Shown here: positions 16,171 through 24,729 of the stretch, piece by piece | How positions within the stretch are numbered: position 1 is the stretch's first letter | How the letters are laid out: each line of letters begins with the position of its first letter | Assembly: GCA_023249475.1 (NCBI GenBank) | Contig: JAHFCO010000003.1 | Coordinates: 1 to 64,000, forward strand | DNA: 64,000 nt | Reading direction: 5' to 3' | DNA from: Bacillota bacterium | Lineage (GTDB): Bacteria; Bacillota_I; Bacilli_A; Erysipelotrichales; Erysipelotrichaceae | Notes under the pieces: model-generated | What the model was told of the DNA's origin: nothing | Seen by the model: the letters and a program-made list of their open reading frames with translations, nothing else | Database searches by the model: none | Made by a program: the position numbers and the translations under genes

Positions 16171-17205
16171 ATGAAAAACACGTTCCTGAACAAAAAGAAT
16201 CTGACATGGTTGATCCTTGGCGTCGCGTTCTTCTTTTTGATTCAATTGTTGATCCAAGTCGGAGTCATCACACCGTACTATCGTGTCACGATGTATTGGA
16301 TCTGCTTGTTTGCGATCCTGGGCGTCAGCTTGAATGTCATCATCGGGGTGACCGGACAGTTCTCCCTCGGCCACGCGGGGTTCATGTCGATCGGTGCCTA
16401 TAGCGCCGCCGTCGTCCTTCGTTCGATGCCCAACCTCACGGGATTGTTCATCGGTATGGCAATCGGGGCGCTGATCAGTCTTTTCGTCTCGATGGTCGTC
16501 GCCATCCCTACTTTGCGTCTGAAAGGCGACTATCTTGCGATCGCGACCCTGGGGGTCGGTGAAATCATCCGTATCGTCATCCTCAATATGAAAATCACCA
16601 ACGGAGCCTCCGGGATCAGCAATATCCCGTATTTGATCAGTTGGCCCCTGATGTTCTTCTTCGTCTTCGTTTCCATCATGTTTTCAGCCAACTTCAAGAA
16701 CAGCGCGATCGGTCGCGCCTGCATCAGCATCAAGGAAGACGAAATCGCCTCGGAGGCGATGGGGATCAATACGACCAAGTACAAGGTCATGGCCTTCATG
16801 TTCGGGGCGCTGATCGCTTCGCTGGCCGGTGCGTTGTATGCGACGACCTATTACGTCATCAAACCCGAAACCTTCGGCATCAACAACTCCATCAACATCC
16901 TGGTCATCGTCGTCTTCGGCGGGATGGGGAGTCTGACCGGAAGCGCCGTCGCCGCGATCGTCCTGGGCATCATCAACAACGTGTTCCAGCCTTTGGCGGA
17001 ATGGCGCATGATCATCTATGCCTTGGCGCTGATCGTCATCATGATCTTCCGCCCGCAAGGGTTGCTTGGCACAAGCGAAGCCTCGCTTAAAACCATTTTC
17101 TCGCTTGATACCTATAAGAACGCACTCAAAGGGTTGATCGACCTGGTGACGCTGAAGAAATTCAGGGTCGCGGCCGCGTCGACCGGAAAGGGGAAACAGC
17201 GATGA
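16171..17205 (+). CDS. livM: Branched-chain amino acid ABC transporter permease LivM
   Basis: Second permease subunit, 344 residues, with the family motifs GVSLNVIIGVTGQFSLGHAGFM near residue 50 and RPQGLLG close to the C-terminus. It forms a heterodimeric channel with LivH. A basic tail of about 30 residues follows the last membrane helix. Its stop overlaps the livG start as ATGA. Confidence 0.95.
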   Translation: MKNTFLNKKNLTWLILGVAFFFLIQLLIQVGVITPYYRVTMYWICLFAILGVSLNVIIGVTGQFSLGHAGFMSIGAYSAAVVLRSMPNLTGLFIGMAIGALISLFVSMVVAIPTLRLKGDYLAIATLGVGEIIRIVILNMKITNGASGISNIPYLISWPLMFFFVFVSIMFSANFKNSAIGRACISIKEDEIASEAMGINTTKYKVMAFMFGALIASLAGALYATTYYVIKPETFGINNSINILVIVVFGGMGSLTGSAVAAIVLGIINNVFQPLAEWRMIIYALALIVIMIFRPQGLLGTSEASLKTIFSLDTYKNALKGLIDLVTLKKFRVAAASTGKGKQR

Positions 17206-17978
17206 GTCTATTGAAAGTCGAACATCTGACGAAGAACTTCGGCGGATTAAGCGCGGTTTCCAATGTGTCCATCTCGGTGGAAGAAGGGGAACTGGTCGGG
17301 TTGATCGGTCCCAATGGCGCCGGGAAGACCACCCTTTTCAACGTGCTGACCGGCGTCTATACGCCCACGGAAGGCAAAGTGTTGTTGACGAAAGACGGGA
17401 AGACCGTCGAGTTGAATAAGATGCCCCCCTACAAGATCACGCATCAGGGGGTGGCGCGTACCTTCCAGAACATCCGTCTCTTCAAAGAGTTGTCGGTCCT
17501 CGACAACGTGAAGATCGCCATGAACAACGAGGCGAGATACGGGATCCTGGGCGCCTTGTTTCGTTCGGTCAACTTCTACAAGTCCGAAGCGGCCATCGAT
17601 GTGAAGGCGCGGCAGTTCCTCGCCAAAGTCCATCTGGATGAACTGGCCGATGTGAAGGCGAAGAATCTGCCCTACGGAAAACAAAGGCAACTTGAAATCG
17701 CCCGAGCGATGGCCACCGGAGCCAAGCTGTTGTTTCTCGACGAACCGGCGGCGGGGATGAACCCGCAGGAAACCCATGCCCTGACGGATTTCATCGCCAA
17801 AATCCGCAATGAAATGAATCTGACCATCGTTTTGATCGAACACGACATGTCGTTGGTCATGTCGATCTGCGAGCGCATCTTCGTGTTGGACTACGGGAAA
17901 CTGATCGCCCAAGGATCGGCCCAGGAAGTCAAAAACAACCCGCGCGTCATCGAAGCGTATCTGGGCGAGGAGGAATAG
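17202..17978 (+). CDS. livG: Branched-chain amino acid ABC transporter ATPase LivG
   Basis: ATPase of the importer, 258 residues. Walker A is GPNGAGKTT near residue 36, Walker B FLDEPAAGMNPQE near residue 178. The signature region reads LPYGKQRQLEIARAM, the LivG variant of LSGGQ. The C-terminal RVIEAYLGEEE is characteristic of LivG. It pairs with LivF, whose ATG follows five bases after the stop. Confidence 0.96.
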   Translation: MSLLKVEHLTKNFGGLSAVSNVSISVEEGELVGLIGPNGAGKTTLFNVLTGVYTPTEGKVLLTKDGKTVELNKMPPYKITHQGVARTFQNIRLFKELSVLDNVKIAMNNEARYGILGALFRSVNFYKSEAAIDVKARQFLAKVHLDELADVKAKNLPYGKQRQLEIARAMATGAKLLFLDEPAAGMNPQETHALTDFIAKIRNEMNLTIVLIEHDMSLVMSICERIFVLDYGKLIAQGSAQEVKNNPRVIEAYLGEEE

Positions 17979-17982
17979 GAAG

Positions 17983-18687
17983 ATGCTGAACATCGAAAAA
18001 CTGAATGTGCATTACGGCGTGATACATGCGCTGAAAGATGTTAAAATAGAAGTCAAGGAAGGGCAGATCGTCTCGTTGATCGGGTCCAACGGAGCCGGCA
18101 AGACGACCTTGCTTAAAACCATCAGCGGACTCTTGAAACCGACCAGCGGGTCGATCGTCTACCTCGACAAGGACATCCTCAGCGTATCGGCGCAATTGTT
18201 GCCGACGATGGGCTTGGTCCAAGTCCCGGAAGGACGTCGTATCTTCTCCGGGTTGACGGTCTATGAGAACTTACTGATGGGTGCCTACCTGCGTAAGGAT
18301 AAAGAGGGGATCAAAGAAGACCTCGAAAAAATCTACAAGCGCTTCGAGATTCTGTATAACCGCAGAAACCAGGACGCCGCGACCTTGTCGGGCGGGGAAC
18401 AGCAGATGTTGGCGATTTCCAGGGCGTTGATGGCCCGTCCGAAACTGTTGCTGCTGGATGAACCGTCGATGGGCTTGGCCCCGCTGTTGGTCCGTGAAAT
18501 CTTCAACATCATCAAGGAAATCAACGCCAGCGGGACGACCATCCTCTTGGTCGAACAAAACGCCATGCAAGCCCTCAAGATCGCCGACCAGGCCTATGTG
18601 TTGGAAACCGGAACGATCGTGCTGGGCGGGACGGGTGCCGAATTGCTGAGCAGCCCTGAAGTACAGAAAGTATACTTGGGAGGATAA
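17983..18687 (+). CDS. livF: Branched-chain amino acid ABC transporter ATPase LivF
   Basis: Second ATPase, 234 residues. Walker A GSNGAGKTT near residue 36, signature LSGGEQQ near 132, Walker B LLLDEPSMGLAP near 154, and the LivF-type ending VQKVYLGG. It completes the heteromeric LivJHMGF importer and sits three bases before the CBS-ACT gene. Confidence 0.96.
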   Translation: MLNIEKLNVHYGVIHALKDVKIEVKEGQIVSLIGSNGAGKTTLLKTISGLLKPTSGSIVYLDKDILSVSAQLLPTMGLVQVPEGRRIFSGLTVYENLLMGAYLRKDKEGIKEDLEKIYKRFEILYNRRNQDAATLSGGEQQMLAISRALMARPKLLLLDEPSMGLAPLLVREIFNIIKEINASGTTILLVEQNAMQALKIADQAYVLETGTIVLGGTGAELLSSPEVQKVYLGG

Positions 18688-18690
18688 ACC

Positions 18691-19323
18691 ATGTATGTAA
18701 AAAACAAGATGACCGTGAATCCGATTTGTGTCACGCCGGATCAAACCATCTCCGAAGTCTTGGATCTGATGCATGAGCATAAGATCCATCGTCTCCCCGT
18801 CGTGGAGAAAGGGAAGTTGGTGGGCTTGGTGACGCAAGGCGTCGTCCAGGAGAATTCCCCTTCGAACATGTCGACCTTCAGTATCCACGAGATGAACTAT
18901 CTGTTGTCCAAGACGAAGGTCAAGGACATCATGATCCGCAAGGTCGTGACGATTTCCGCCGATGCGGTGATCGAAGAAGCCGCGGATACGATGGAGAAGA
19001 AAGACATCGGCTGTCTGCCCGTCGTGAGCGAAGACAACACGTTGTTGGGGATCATCACGACCAGCGACATCCTGAAGGCGTTCGTCGACCTGTTCGGCTA
19101 CCACCAAAAAGGGACACGGATCGTCGTCGACGTCCCCGAAGACAAAGTCGGTGTGATCACGGAACTTTCCAGCGTCTTCACCGACAACGACATCTCGATT
19201 TCGCACATCGCCGCCTACCGCAACCGGGCCAACGAGTTCGTCATGCGGGTCGAAGAGACCGACAAGGCGAAAGTCCGTTCTTTGTTGGAAGCGAAAGGTT
19301 TCATCGTCGTTTCCGTATCCTAA
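18691..19323 (+). CDS. CBS-pair and ACT domain protein (AcuB-like)
   Basis: Cytoplasmic regulatory protein of 210 residues: a tandem CBS pair (about residues 5-130) that normally binds an adenine nucleotide, followed by an ACT domain (about 140-210; TRIVVDVPEDKVGVITELSSVF) that normally binds an amino acid. It is the last gene of the liv operon, just before a strong terminator, so it plausibly senses energy state and amino acid supply. AcuB family members resemble it, but acetoin genes are absent here, so a role in regulating the transporter or amino acid metabolism is only inferred. Confidence 0.8.
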   Translation: MYVKNKMTVNPICVTPDQTISEVLDLMHEHKIHRLPVVEKGKLVGLVTQGVVQENSPSNMSTFSIHEMNYLLSKTKVKDIMIRKVVTISADAVIEEAADTMEKKDIGCLPVVSEDNTLLGIITTSDILKAFVDLFGYHQKGTRIVVDVPEDKVGVITELSSVFTDNDISISHIAAYRNRANEFVMRVEETDKAKVRSLLEAKGFIVVSVS

Positions 19324-19348
19324 ACAGATGGTTCTTCCATCTGTTTTT
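19322..19348 (+). terminator. Terminator of the liv operon
   Basis: AAACAGATGG (19322-19331) pairs with CCATCTGTTT (19337-19346) and is followed by further T. The stem begins at the stop codon. Confidence 0.88.
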
Positions 19349-19380
19349 GTTTTGGTGTAAAATAAGGCGAGGTGACTGCC

Positions 19381-19794
19381 ATGAAAGAAGCTGTACTCTA
19401 TTATTCCATCGGAGGCCATTGTGCCAAAATCGCCGCGTCGATCGCCGAAAAGACCGGTGCCGAGTTGATCGAAATCCGTCCGGTACGGAAATGGACGGGA
19501 TGGATGGCCTATCCGATCTGCGGCTACCAGGCATCGTTGGGGAGACGCGTCAGATTACGCAAGATCAACGCCGATCTGAAATCCTTCGACCGCTTGACCG
19601 TCGTATCGCCGATCCATGCCGGCAAGGTCGCGGCGGCCGTACGCAGTTTTTTGTTTGAGAACCGTAGCCATTACTCAAACGTGAAGCTCGTATTGTGTCA
19701 TGGAGACCAAACGAACACATATGAAAGCGCGAAGATCCGCTTGGAGAAAGAACTGATGTTTACGTTCTCGGAGTTCGAATCGTTCGCAGACTAG
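19381..19794 (+). CDS. Flavodoxin-like protein
   Basis: Small protein of 137 residues with a flavodoxin-type start: a first beta strand, then YYSIGGHCAKIA, which fits the FMN phosphate-binding loop. A later VVSPIHAGKVAAAVRSFL segment resembles the second flavin loop and helix. The GAGGTG site supports ATG 19381 rather than the GTG nine bases upstream. It is followed nine bases later by a thioredoxin-reductase-like gene, which suggests that it may pass electrons to that protein. It could also be an NADPH-FMN-type reductase domain. Confidence 0.7.
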   Translation: MKEAVLYYSIGGHCAKIAASIAEKTGAELIEIRPVRKWTGWMAYPICGYQASLGRRVRLRKINADLKSFDRLTVVSPIHAGKVAAAVRSFLFENRSHYSNVKLVLCHGDQTNTYESAKIRLEKELMFTFSEFESFAD

Positions 19795-19803
19795 GAGGGT
19801 ATC

Positions 19804-20667
19804 ATGTTCGATGTGATTGTATTCGGTAAAGGTCCGGCCGGAATCCAGGCCGCCCTTTACGTTAAGCGTGCGAATCTGAACGTGCTGATCATCGCGAAAG
19901 ACGGCGGTGCCTTGGCAAAGACGGAGAAAATCGCGAATTACTACGGCGTGGGGACCATTTCCGGACCCACCCTTTTAGAAGCCGGGGTGACGCAGGCGAA
20001 AGAACTCGGCATCGAAATCATCGACGGGCAAGTGACGGGGATTTCGATGGATGCCGACGAGAATTTCATCGTCGACACCGACCATGCGCGCTACCATGCC
20101 AAGGCGGTCGTCATCGCCACCGGCTCCCCCAGGACGACCGTGAAGATCCCCGGCGTCAAGGAACTCGAAGGCAGAGGCGTTTCCTATTGCGCCGTGTGCG
20201 ATGCGTTCTTCTATCGAAATAAACACGTGGGGGTCATCGGACACGGTGCCTATGCCCTTCATGAAGCGCAGGAACTGCTTCCCGTCGTCGGAAAACTGAC
20301 CTTGTTTACCCATGGACTTCCGCCGGAAGTCGTTTTCCCGCCTGAAATCACCGTCAATACGCAGAAAATCGAACAGATCACCGGGACGGACGGCGTCGAA
20401 GGCGTGCGTCTGGCGGATGGCTCGACGATCGCGGTCGACGGTTTGTTCATCGCCCTGGGAAGTGCTTCCTCCAGCGATCTCGCACTGAAAATCGGCGCGA
20501 TGGTCGATGGAAGCAAGATCGTGACGGACGAGAAGCGCCATACCAACGTCCCCGGTCTTTTCGCGGCGGGGGATTGCACCGTCGGAACGATGCAGATCGC
20601 CAAAGCGGTCAGCGACGGGATGACGGCGGGCATGGAAGCCATCATCTATGCGAGGGCGAAGAAATGA
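19804..20667 (+). CDS. Thioredoxin-reductase-like flavoprotein with degenerate NADPH site
   Basis: FAD protein of 287 residues, the length of the thioredoxin reductase family. The FAD motif GKGPAG is at residues 8-13, the redox-active CAVC at 129-132, and the C-terminal FAAGDC motif near 253-258 binds FAD. The second nucleotide site is atypical: GHGAYA (147-152) replaces the usual GGGxSA, and the basic HRR motif that binds the NADPH phosphate is replaced by FTHG. This recalls the ferredoxin-dependent flavin thioredoxin reductases known from clostridia. With a flavodoxin-like gene directly upstream, an electron donor other than NADPH is plausible but unproven. The stop overlaps the HAD gene as ATGA. 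Confidence 0.8.
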   Translation: MFDVIVFGKGPAGIQAALYVKRANLNVLIIAKDGGALAKTEKIANYYGVGTISGPTLLEAGVTQAKELGIEIIDGQVTGISMDADENFIVDTDHARYHAKAVVIATGSPRTTVKIPGVKELEGRGVSYCAVCDAFFYRNKHVGVIGHGAYALHEAQELLPVVGKLTLFTHGLPPEVVFPPEITVNTQKIEQITGTDGVEGVRLADGSTIAVDGLFIALGSASSSDLALKIGAMVDGSKIVTDEKRHTNVPGLFAAGDCTVGTMQIAKAVSDGMTAGMEAIIYARAKK

Positions 20668-21422
20668 TCCTGTTCGCCAGCGATTATGACGGAACCCTGA
20701 ATCGAAACGGCGTCAGCCAAGAAGACATCCAAGCCATCCATGACTTGCGATCCCAAGGCCATCTCTTCGGGATGGCGACCGGAAGATCGCTCTTAAGCAT
20801 GCGTGATGAAATCGCCAAATTCGATTTCCCGGTCGATTTCGTCGTCGGAAACAACGGCGGGGCGATCCAGAACCATCGGGAAGAAACACTGCTTTTAAAG
20901 ATGATCCCCAATGCGATCATCCCTTCGATCCTTTCGCATCTGCTCACCTATGACCTCTATCTCTACGGAGCCAACGACGGATTCAAGGTCGGACGCAACA
21001 GTTTCAAACCCAAGCCGAACTTCAAACCGACCCTGACCGGGATCACTGCGGATGAAATCATCCAAACCCAACGGGTCGCCGTCATGTTCGCGAGTTTCGT
21101 GAACCCGTCGGATGCGGACAAGTGCGTCCGTGAACTCAACGAAATGTTTCATGGACTGGTGAGTTGCTACTCCAACAACGAAAACATCGACATCGGACCC
21201 TTCGGGACAAGCAAAAAGACCGGGATCGATTTCATCGTCGACCACCTGGACATCGATCCGGAAATCCATGTGATCGGGGATGCGTTCAACGACGTCCTGA
21301 TGATCGAAGGGTTTGGCGGTTATACAGTCGATAACGGTAGCGATGAAGTCAAGCGGATCGCCAGTAAGATCTTTCCCAGCGTGGCGGATGCGATCCATCA
21401 TGCGTTGGACCAAGAAAAATAG
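20664..21422 (+). CDS. HAD-superfamily (Cof-type) phosphatase
   Basis: Hydrolase of 252 residues in the HAD IIB / Cof group. Motif I is FASDYDGTL (nucleophile Asp near residue 7), motif II is the Thr/Ser region MATGRS, and motif IV appears as GDAFNDVLMI near residue 200. The cap lies between motifs II and III. Such enzymes dephosphorylate sugar phosphates, FMN or PLP. The start overlaps the preceding stop codon as ATGA, so it is cotranscribed with the flavoprotein; longer in-frame starts lie within that gene. Confidence 0.85.
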   Translation: MILFASDYDGTLNRNGVSQEDIQAIHDLRSQGHLFGMATGRSLLSMRDEIAKFDFPVDFVVGNNGGAIQNHREETLLLKMIPNAIIPSILSHLLTYDLYLYGANDGFKVGRNSFKPKPNFKPTLTGITADEIIQTQRVAVMFASFVNPSDADKCVRELNEMFHGLVSCYSNNENIDIGPFGTSKKTGIDFIVDHLDIDPEIHVIGDAFNDVLMIEGFGGYTVDNGSDEVKRIASKIFPSVADAIHHALDQEK

Positions 21423-21440
21423 AGAGCTTCGGCTCTCTTT
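21421..21440 (+). terminator. Short terminator-like hairpin after the HAD gene
   Basis: GAGAGC (21422-21427) and GCTCTC (21432-21437) enclose a TTCG tetraloop; only three T follow at once. Confidence 0.55.
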
Positions 21441-21557
21441 CGTTTGGATCGGAATGTCTGTGGATTTTACCGTAATCATCCGATTGAGTCCATCGACTTT
21501 CAATCCGGCATGATATGTACGACGCGGATTTTCTCGTGGGATTCATCGCTTGTTTTC

Positions 21558-21586
21558 TTGATTACGATGCTTTTCCATGATAGAAT
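21558..21586 (+). promoter_or_regulatory. Promoter of tRNA-Leu
   Basis: TTGATT (21558-21563), 17-base spacer, TAGAAT (21581-21586), 14 bases before the tRNA. Confidence 0.78.
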
Positions 21587-21600
21587 AGGAATGCTTTCAC

Positions 21601-21683
21601 GCGCGTGTGGCGAAACTGGCAGACGCACTAGACTTAGGATCTAGCGGGCAACCATGCAGGTTCAAGTCCTGTCACGCGCACCA
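21601..21683 (+). tRNA. tRNA-Leu (TAG)
   Basis: Class II tRNA with a variable arm. Acceptor GCGCGTG pairs with CACGCGC; the anticodon stem CTAGA/TCTAG holds the loop CTTAGGA with anticodon TAG; T-arm AGGTTCAAGTCCT; CCA encoded. Confidence 0.96.
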
Positions 21684-21691
21684 AACCTAAC

Positions 21692-21715
21692 AAAAAAACC
21701 CGGAAGGGTTTTTTT
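21692..21715. terminator. Bidirectional terminator between tRNA-Leu and the YkvA-like gene
   Basis: AAAAAAACCC (21692-21701) and GGGTTTTTTT (21706-21715) around a GGAA loop. The A and T tracts make it work in both directions. Confidence 0.82.
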
Positions 21716-21742
21716 CTATTTATAAAGAAACGGACGAATCCG

Positions 21743-22156
21743 TCAAACGGATTCGTCATCGATCTTGCGGTCGATCTCATCCAGTTTCGTTTCATCGTAG
21801 GATCCAAACCAAACCTTCATTCTCGCCCGTGCCTTCGCTTTCGTATCCTCATTGACATACAGGGCGACGGCGACAAGGACGGACAACAAAGCCGTGATAT
21901 CATCCGAGAACCCGGCGATCGGGATGAAGTCGGGGATGAAATCCAAGGGGAGGATGAAATAGCCCAACGCCCCGACGATCACCGACTTCGCCCATTTGGG
22001 GGTCGTGGCTTGCTGGAGGGTGTAAAACAACAGTAATACAAGGTAGACCGCCTTGGTTCCGGCAGTCTTCGCGAACTTCAAGATCTTATTGAAAAGCTTG
22101 GTTTCCGAATAGGCTTTACGATACTTCGGGTTTTTCATTTCTTCATTGATGTCCAT
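21743..22156 (-). CDS. YkvA-like DUF1232 membrane protein
   Basis: Small membrane protein of 137 residues with the DUF1232 / YkvA core GYFILPLDFIPDFIPIAGFSDD, which the family carries next to its hydrophobic helices. The N-terminal 40 residues are basic and soluble. The start at 22156 is preceded by GAGG. A longer in-frame ATG at 22189 overlaps a TATAGT -10 element (22190-22195), so it would not be on the transcript. The function of the family is unknown. Confidence 0.78.
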   Translation of the reverse strand: MDINEEMKNPKYRKAYSETKLFNKILKFAKTAGTKAVYLVLLLFYTLQQATTPKWAKSVIVGALGYFILPLDFIPDFIPIAGFSDDITALLSVLVAVALYVNEDTKAKARARMKVWFGSYDETKLDEIDRKIDDESV

Positions 22157-22305
22157 GAAAAGGAACCTCGACTTTCGATCATCCTCCATACTATAGCACA
22201 ATGTCACCCAATCATTGTGTCCGTACCTTGAAATCGACGACGGGATCCTTCCGATATGAAAAACGTTCCCCAAAAATCAGGGAACGTCGTCGTATGGAAG
22301 GTCGA

Positions 22306-23304
22306 TCAACGGTTGAATTCGAACGGGATCAACCCAACCAGCGAATGCGGGGTATAGGGTTCTTCAAGATACAAACAGTCTTCCAAGGTCAGTTTCACGC
22401 TCAACGCCGCGACCGCGTCTTCGAGGTGTTGGAGTTTCGTCGCCCCGACGATGGGGGAAGCGACTCCCGGTCGGCTCCACAACCACGCCATTGAAATGTG
22501 TGCGCGGGGGACGCCGTACTTTTCCGCGAGTTCTCCGACACGGTCGATGATCGGGCGATCGACTTCGCTCGAAGATCCATACTTACGGATCGCCGTTTTA
22601 TCGACTTCAAGTCGTAAAGAGGTCTCTTCCGGGTTTTTCGCCAAGCGTCCGGAAGCCAAAGGGCTGTACGGCGTCAGTGCGATTTTGCTTTCGACGCAGA
22701 AGGGGATCATCTCGCGTTCGTCTTCGCGATAGATCAGGTTGTAGTGGTTCTGCATGCTGACGAATTTCGTCCATCCGTTCTTTTCCGCGACATATTGCGC
22801 CTTCTGGAACTGCCAGGCATACATGGCCGATGCGCCGATGTAGCGGACTTTCCCCTGCTTCACCAAATCATGGAGCGCTTCCATCGTTTCTTCGATCGGC
22901 GTGTTGTAGTCCCACCGATGGATGATGTAGAGGTCGATGTAGTCGGTTTGCAGACGTTTCAGACTCTTCTCCACTTCGCTGAAGATCGCCTTGCGGGACA
23001 GCCCGCTTCCGTTGGGACCGTCATGCATCTTGAAATAGACTTTCGTCGCGATGACCACTTTGTCCCGGTCGGCATATTTCTTGAGTGCACGACCCAGGAC
23101 TTCTTCGCTTGTCCCTGCGGAGTAGACGTTGGCGGTGTCGAAGAAGTTCACCCCCAACTCCAATGCGCGTTTGATGATCGCTTCGCTTTGGTCGTCGCTG
23201 ATCGCCCATTGGTTGAATCCCGAATTGATGTCGCCGAAACTCATGCACCCCAAGCAAATACGGGAGACATCGAGACCGGTATTGCCTAGTTTAATGTATT
23301 CCAT
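22306..23304 (-). CDS. Aldo/keto reductase
   Basis: NAD(P)H-dependent oxidoreductase with the AKR barrel, 332 residues. The catalytic tetrad is visible: Asp and Tyr in FFDTANVYSAGTSE near residue 55, Lys in VVIATKVYF near 86, and His in YIIHRWD near 128. The C-terminal cofactor region SPIVGATKLQHLEDA is also present. The start follows AAGGAGGAA. The gene lies behind a promoter with a MerR-type operator, which suggests induction by a toxic carbonyl or electrophile. The closest known types are the YhdN-like reductases of Bacilli. Confidence 0.92.
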   Translation of the reverse strand: MEYIKLGNTGLDVSRICLGCMSFGDINSGFNQWAISDDQSEAIIKRALELGVNFFDTANVYSAGTSEEVLGRALKKYADRDKVVIATKVYFKMHDGPNGSGLSRKAIFSEVEKSLKRLQTDYIDLYIIHRWDYNTPIEETMEALHDLVKQGKVRYIGASAMYAWQFQKAQYVAEKNGWTKFVSMQNHYNLIYREDEREMIPFCVESKIALTPYSPLASGRLAKNPEETSLRLEVDKTAIRKYGSSSEVDRPIIDRVGELAEKYGVPRAHISMAWLWSRPGVASPIVGATKLQHLEDAVAALSVKLTLEDCLYLEEPYTPHSLVGLIPFEFNR

Positions 23305-23327
23305 GTGTATTCCTCCTTGATAGGTGC

Positions 23328-23358
23328 ATTGTACTCCCTGGAGTTCACTCCAAGTCAA
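23328..23358 (-). promoter_or_regulatory. MerR-type promoter/operator of the aldo/keto reductase gene
   Basis: Read on the minus strand, the -35 is TTGACT and the -10 is TACAAT with a 19-base spacer, the long spacing that MerR-family activators correct. The spacer holds a near-perfect dyad: CCTGGAGT-TC-ACTCCAAG on the plus strand at 23337-23354, one mismatch. This resembles the operators of the NmlR/AdhR group. No merR gene is in the window. Confidence 0.75.
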
Positions 23359-23403
23359 GAGGTAGAATCCATCATTTTTGTCGATTTTTCATGATATCGT
23401 CGG

Positions 23404-24729
23404 CTAGATCACGTTGAACTTCGTCCACTTCTCGCTTTGATAACGCCAGAGGTAGGCGGCCGATCGGAAGACCCAGTCGATGCACATCGCCGACCAGACC
23501 CCGACGACGCCGAGTTTGAAGACGACGCCCAGGATGTAGGCGAAGAAGATACGGATGATGAACATCCCGCCGATGGAGCTATACATCGTGAATTTCGCAT
23601 CCCCCGCGGCGCGCAAGGCATTGGGAAGGGTGAACGCGGTCGGCCAGAAGAAGATGGCGGAGAGGTTGTGGATGATGATCAAGGTCGTGGCGATCTTGCG
23701 GGCTTCGTCGGAAAGGGAATAAAGGTTCAATAACCATGGCAAGGCGATGATTTCACCCACACTGATGACCAGCGTCACGATATAGGTGATTTTCATCAGC
23801 TTTTCGATGTATTTCTTGGCTTCGTCGAAGTTGCCCGCCCCGACGCATTGGCCGACGACCGGGACGATCGCAAGGTTCATCGCCATCGCGAAACTGAGGG
23901 CGATCGAACCCAGACTATTGGTGACCCCGTTGGCACTGATCTGGGTCGTACCGAAGAGGGCGATGATACTGACAAGCAGGACACGACCCAGTTGGGTGGA
24001 TCCGTTCTCGATGCCGTTGGGCACGGCGATTTTCAGGATCCGTTTGATCATGGGCGGATTCCAACTCAGGATCGCGGACCATCGGATATGGATCGGGTTT
24101 TCTTGATTCGCCGAGAGATACAGCATCACGCATCCCCCGAGAATGCGGGACAGCAAGGTCGCGATGGCGACCCCGGCGACGCCGGTATGGAGGGTGAAAA
24201 TGGCGATGGCGTTACCGGCCACGTTCAACACGTTCATCACCAGGGAGACCGTCATCGGGACTTTCGAATTGCCCATGCAACGGAACAACGCCGCCCCCGA
24301 ATTATAGAGAGCCAAGAAAGGGTACGACAAGCTGGAAACGATGAAGTATAAGGTTGCGGATGCCATGACGGAAGCATCCACGTTGCCAAACAACAGGCGA
24401 AGGATCGGGGCGTAGAACAAGACGACGATCAAGGTCACGACGACCGAAAGCGCGGCGGTGGCGGTGATCAGCTGGCTGGCGGCGACCAAGGTGTTCTTTT
24501 GGTCTTTCATCCCGACATATTGGGAAACGACGACGGCGCCGCCGGTCGCCAACGAGGCCAACATCGTCACCATCAGCATATTGATCATGTCGACCAACGA
24601 AACGCCTGAAAACGCGGCTTCGCCGGCATAGGAAAGCAACATGGTCGCGGTGATCGTGACCGTGAAGAGCAGGATTTGGTCCAGAAAGAGGGGAAAGACC
24701 AATTTTTTCAAAGATTGATTTGAGAACAT
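23404..24729 (-). CDS. MATE family efflux transporter (second copy)
   Basis: Membrane exporter of 441 residues with 12 hydrophobic helices in two MatE halves (N-terminal FPLFLDQILLFTVTITATMLLSYAGEAA, second half beginning near residue 235). GAAAGG precedes the ATG. The sequence differs clearly from the MATE protein at 7839, so the two are old paralogs rather than a recent duplication. Upstream of the start lies the inverted repeat AAGTAG-N7-CTACTT (24750-24768), a possible operator. The substrate is unknown. Confidence 0.9.
   Translation of the reverse strand: MFSNQSLKKLVFPLFLDQILLFTVTITATMLLSYAGEAAFSGVSLVDMINMLMVTMLASLATGGAVVVSQYVGMKDQKNTLVAASQLITATAALSVVVTLIVVLFYAPILRLLFGNVDASVMASATLYFIVSSLSYPFLALYNSGAALFRCMGNSKVPMTVSLVMNVLNVAGNAIAIFTLHTGVAGVAIATLLSRILGGCVMLYLSANQENPIHIRWSAILSWNPPMIKRILKIAVPNGIENGSTQLGRVLLVSIIALFGTTQISANGVTNSLGSIALSFAMAMNLAIVPVVGQCVGAGNFDEAKKYIEKLMKITYIVTLVISVGEIIALPWLLNLYSLSDEARKIATTLIIIHNLSAIFFWPTAFTLPNALRAAGDAKFTMYSSIGGMFIIRIFFAYILGVVFKLGVVGVWSAMCIDWVFRSAAYLWRYQSEKWTKFNVI

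Noticed and set aside
7839-24729. Recent duplication of the two MATE genes
   Set aside because: Their protein sequences share the family pattern but differ too much for a recent copy.
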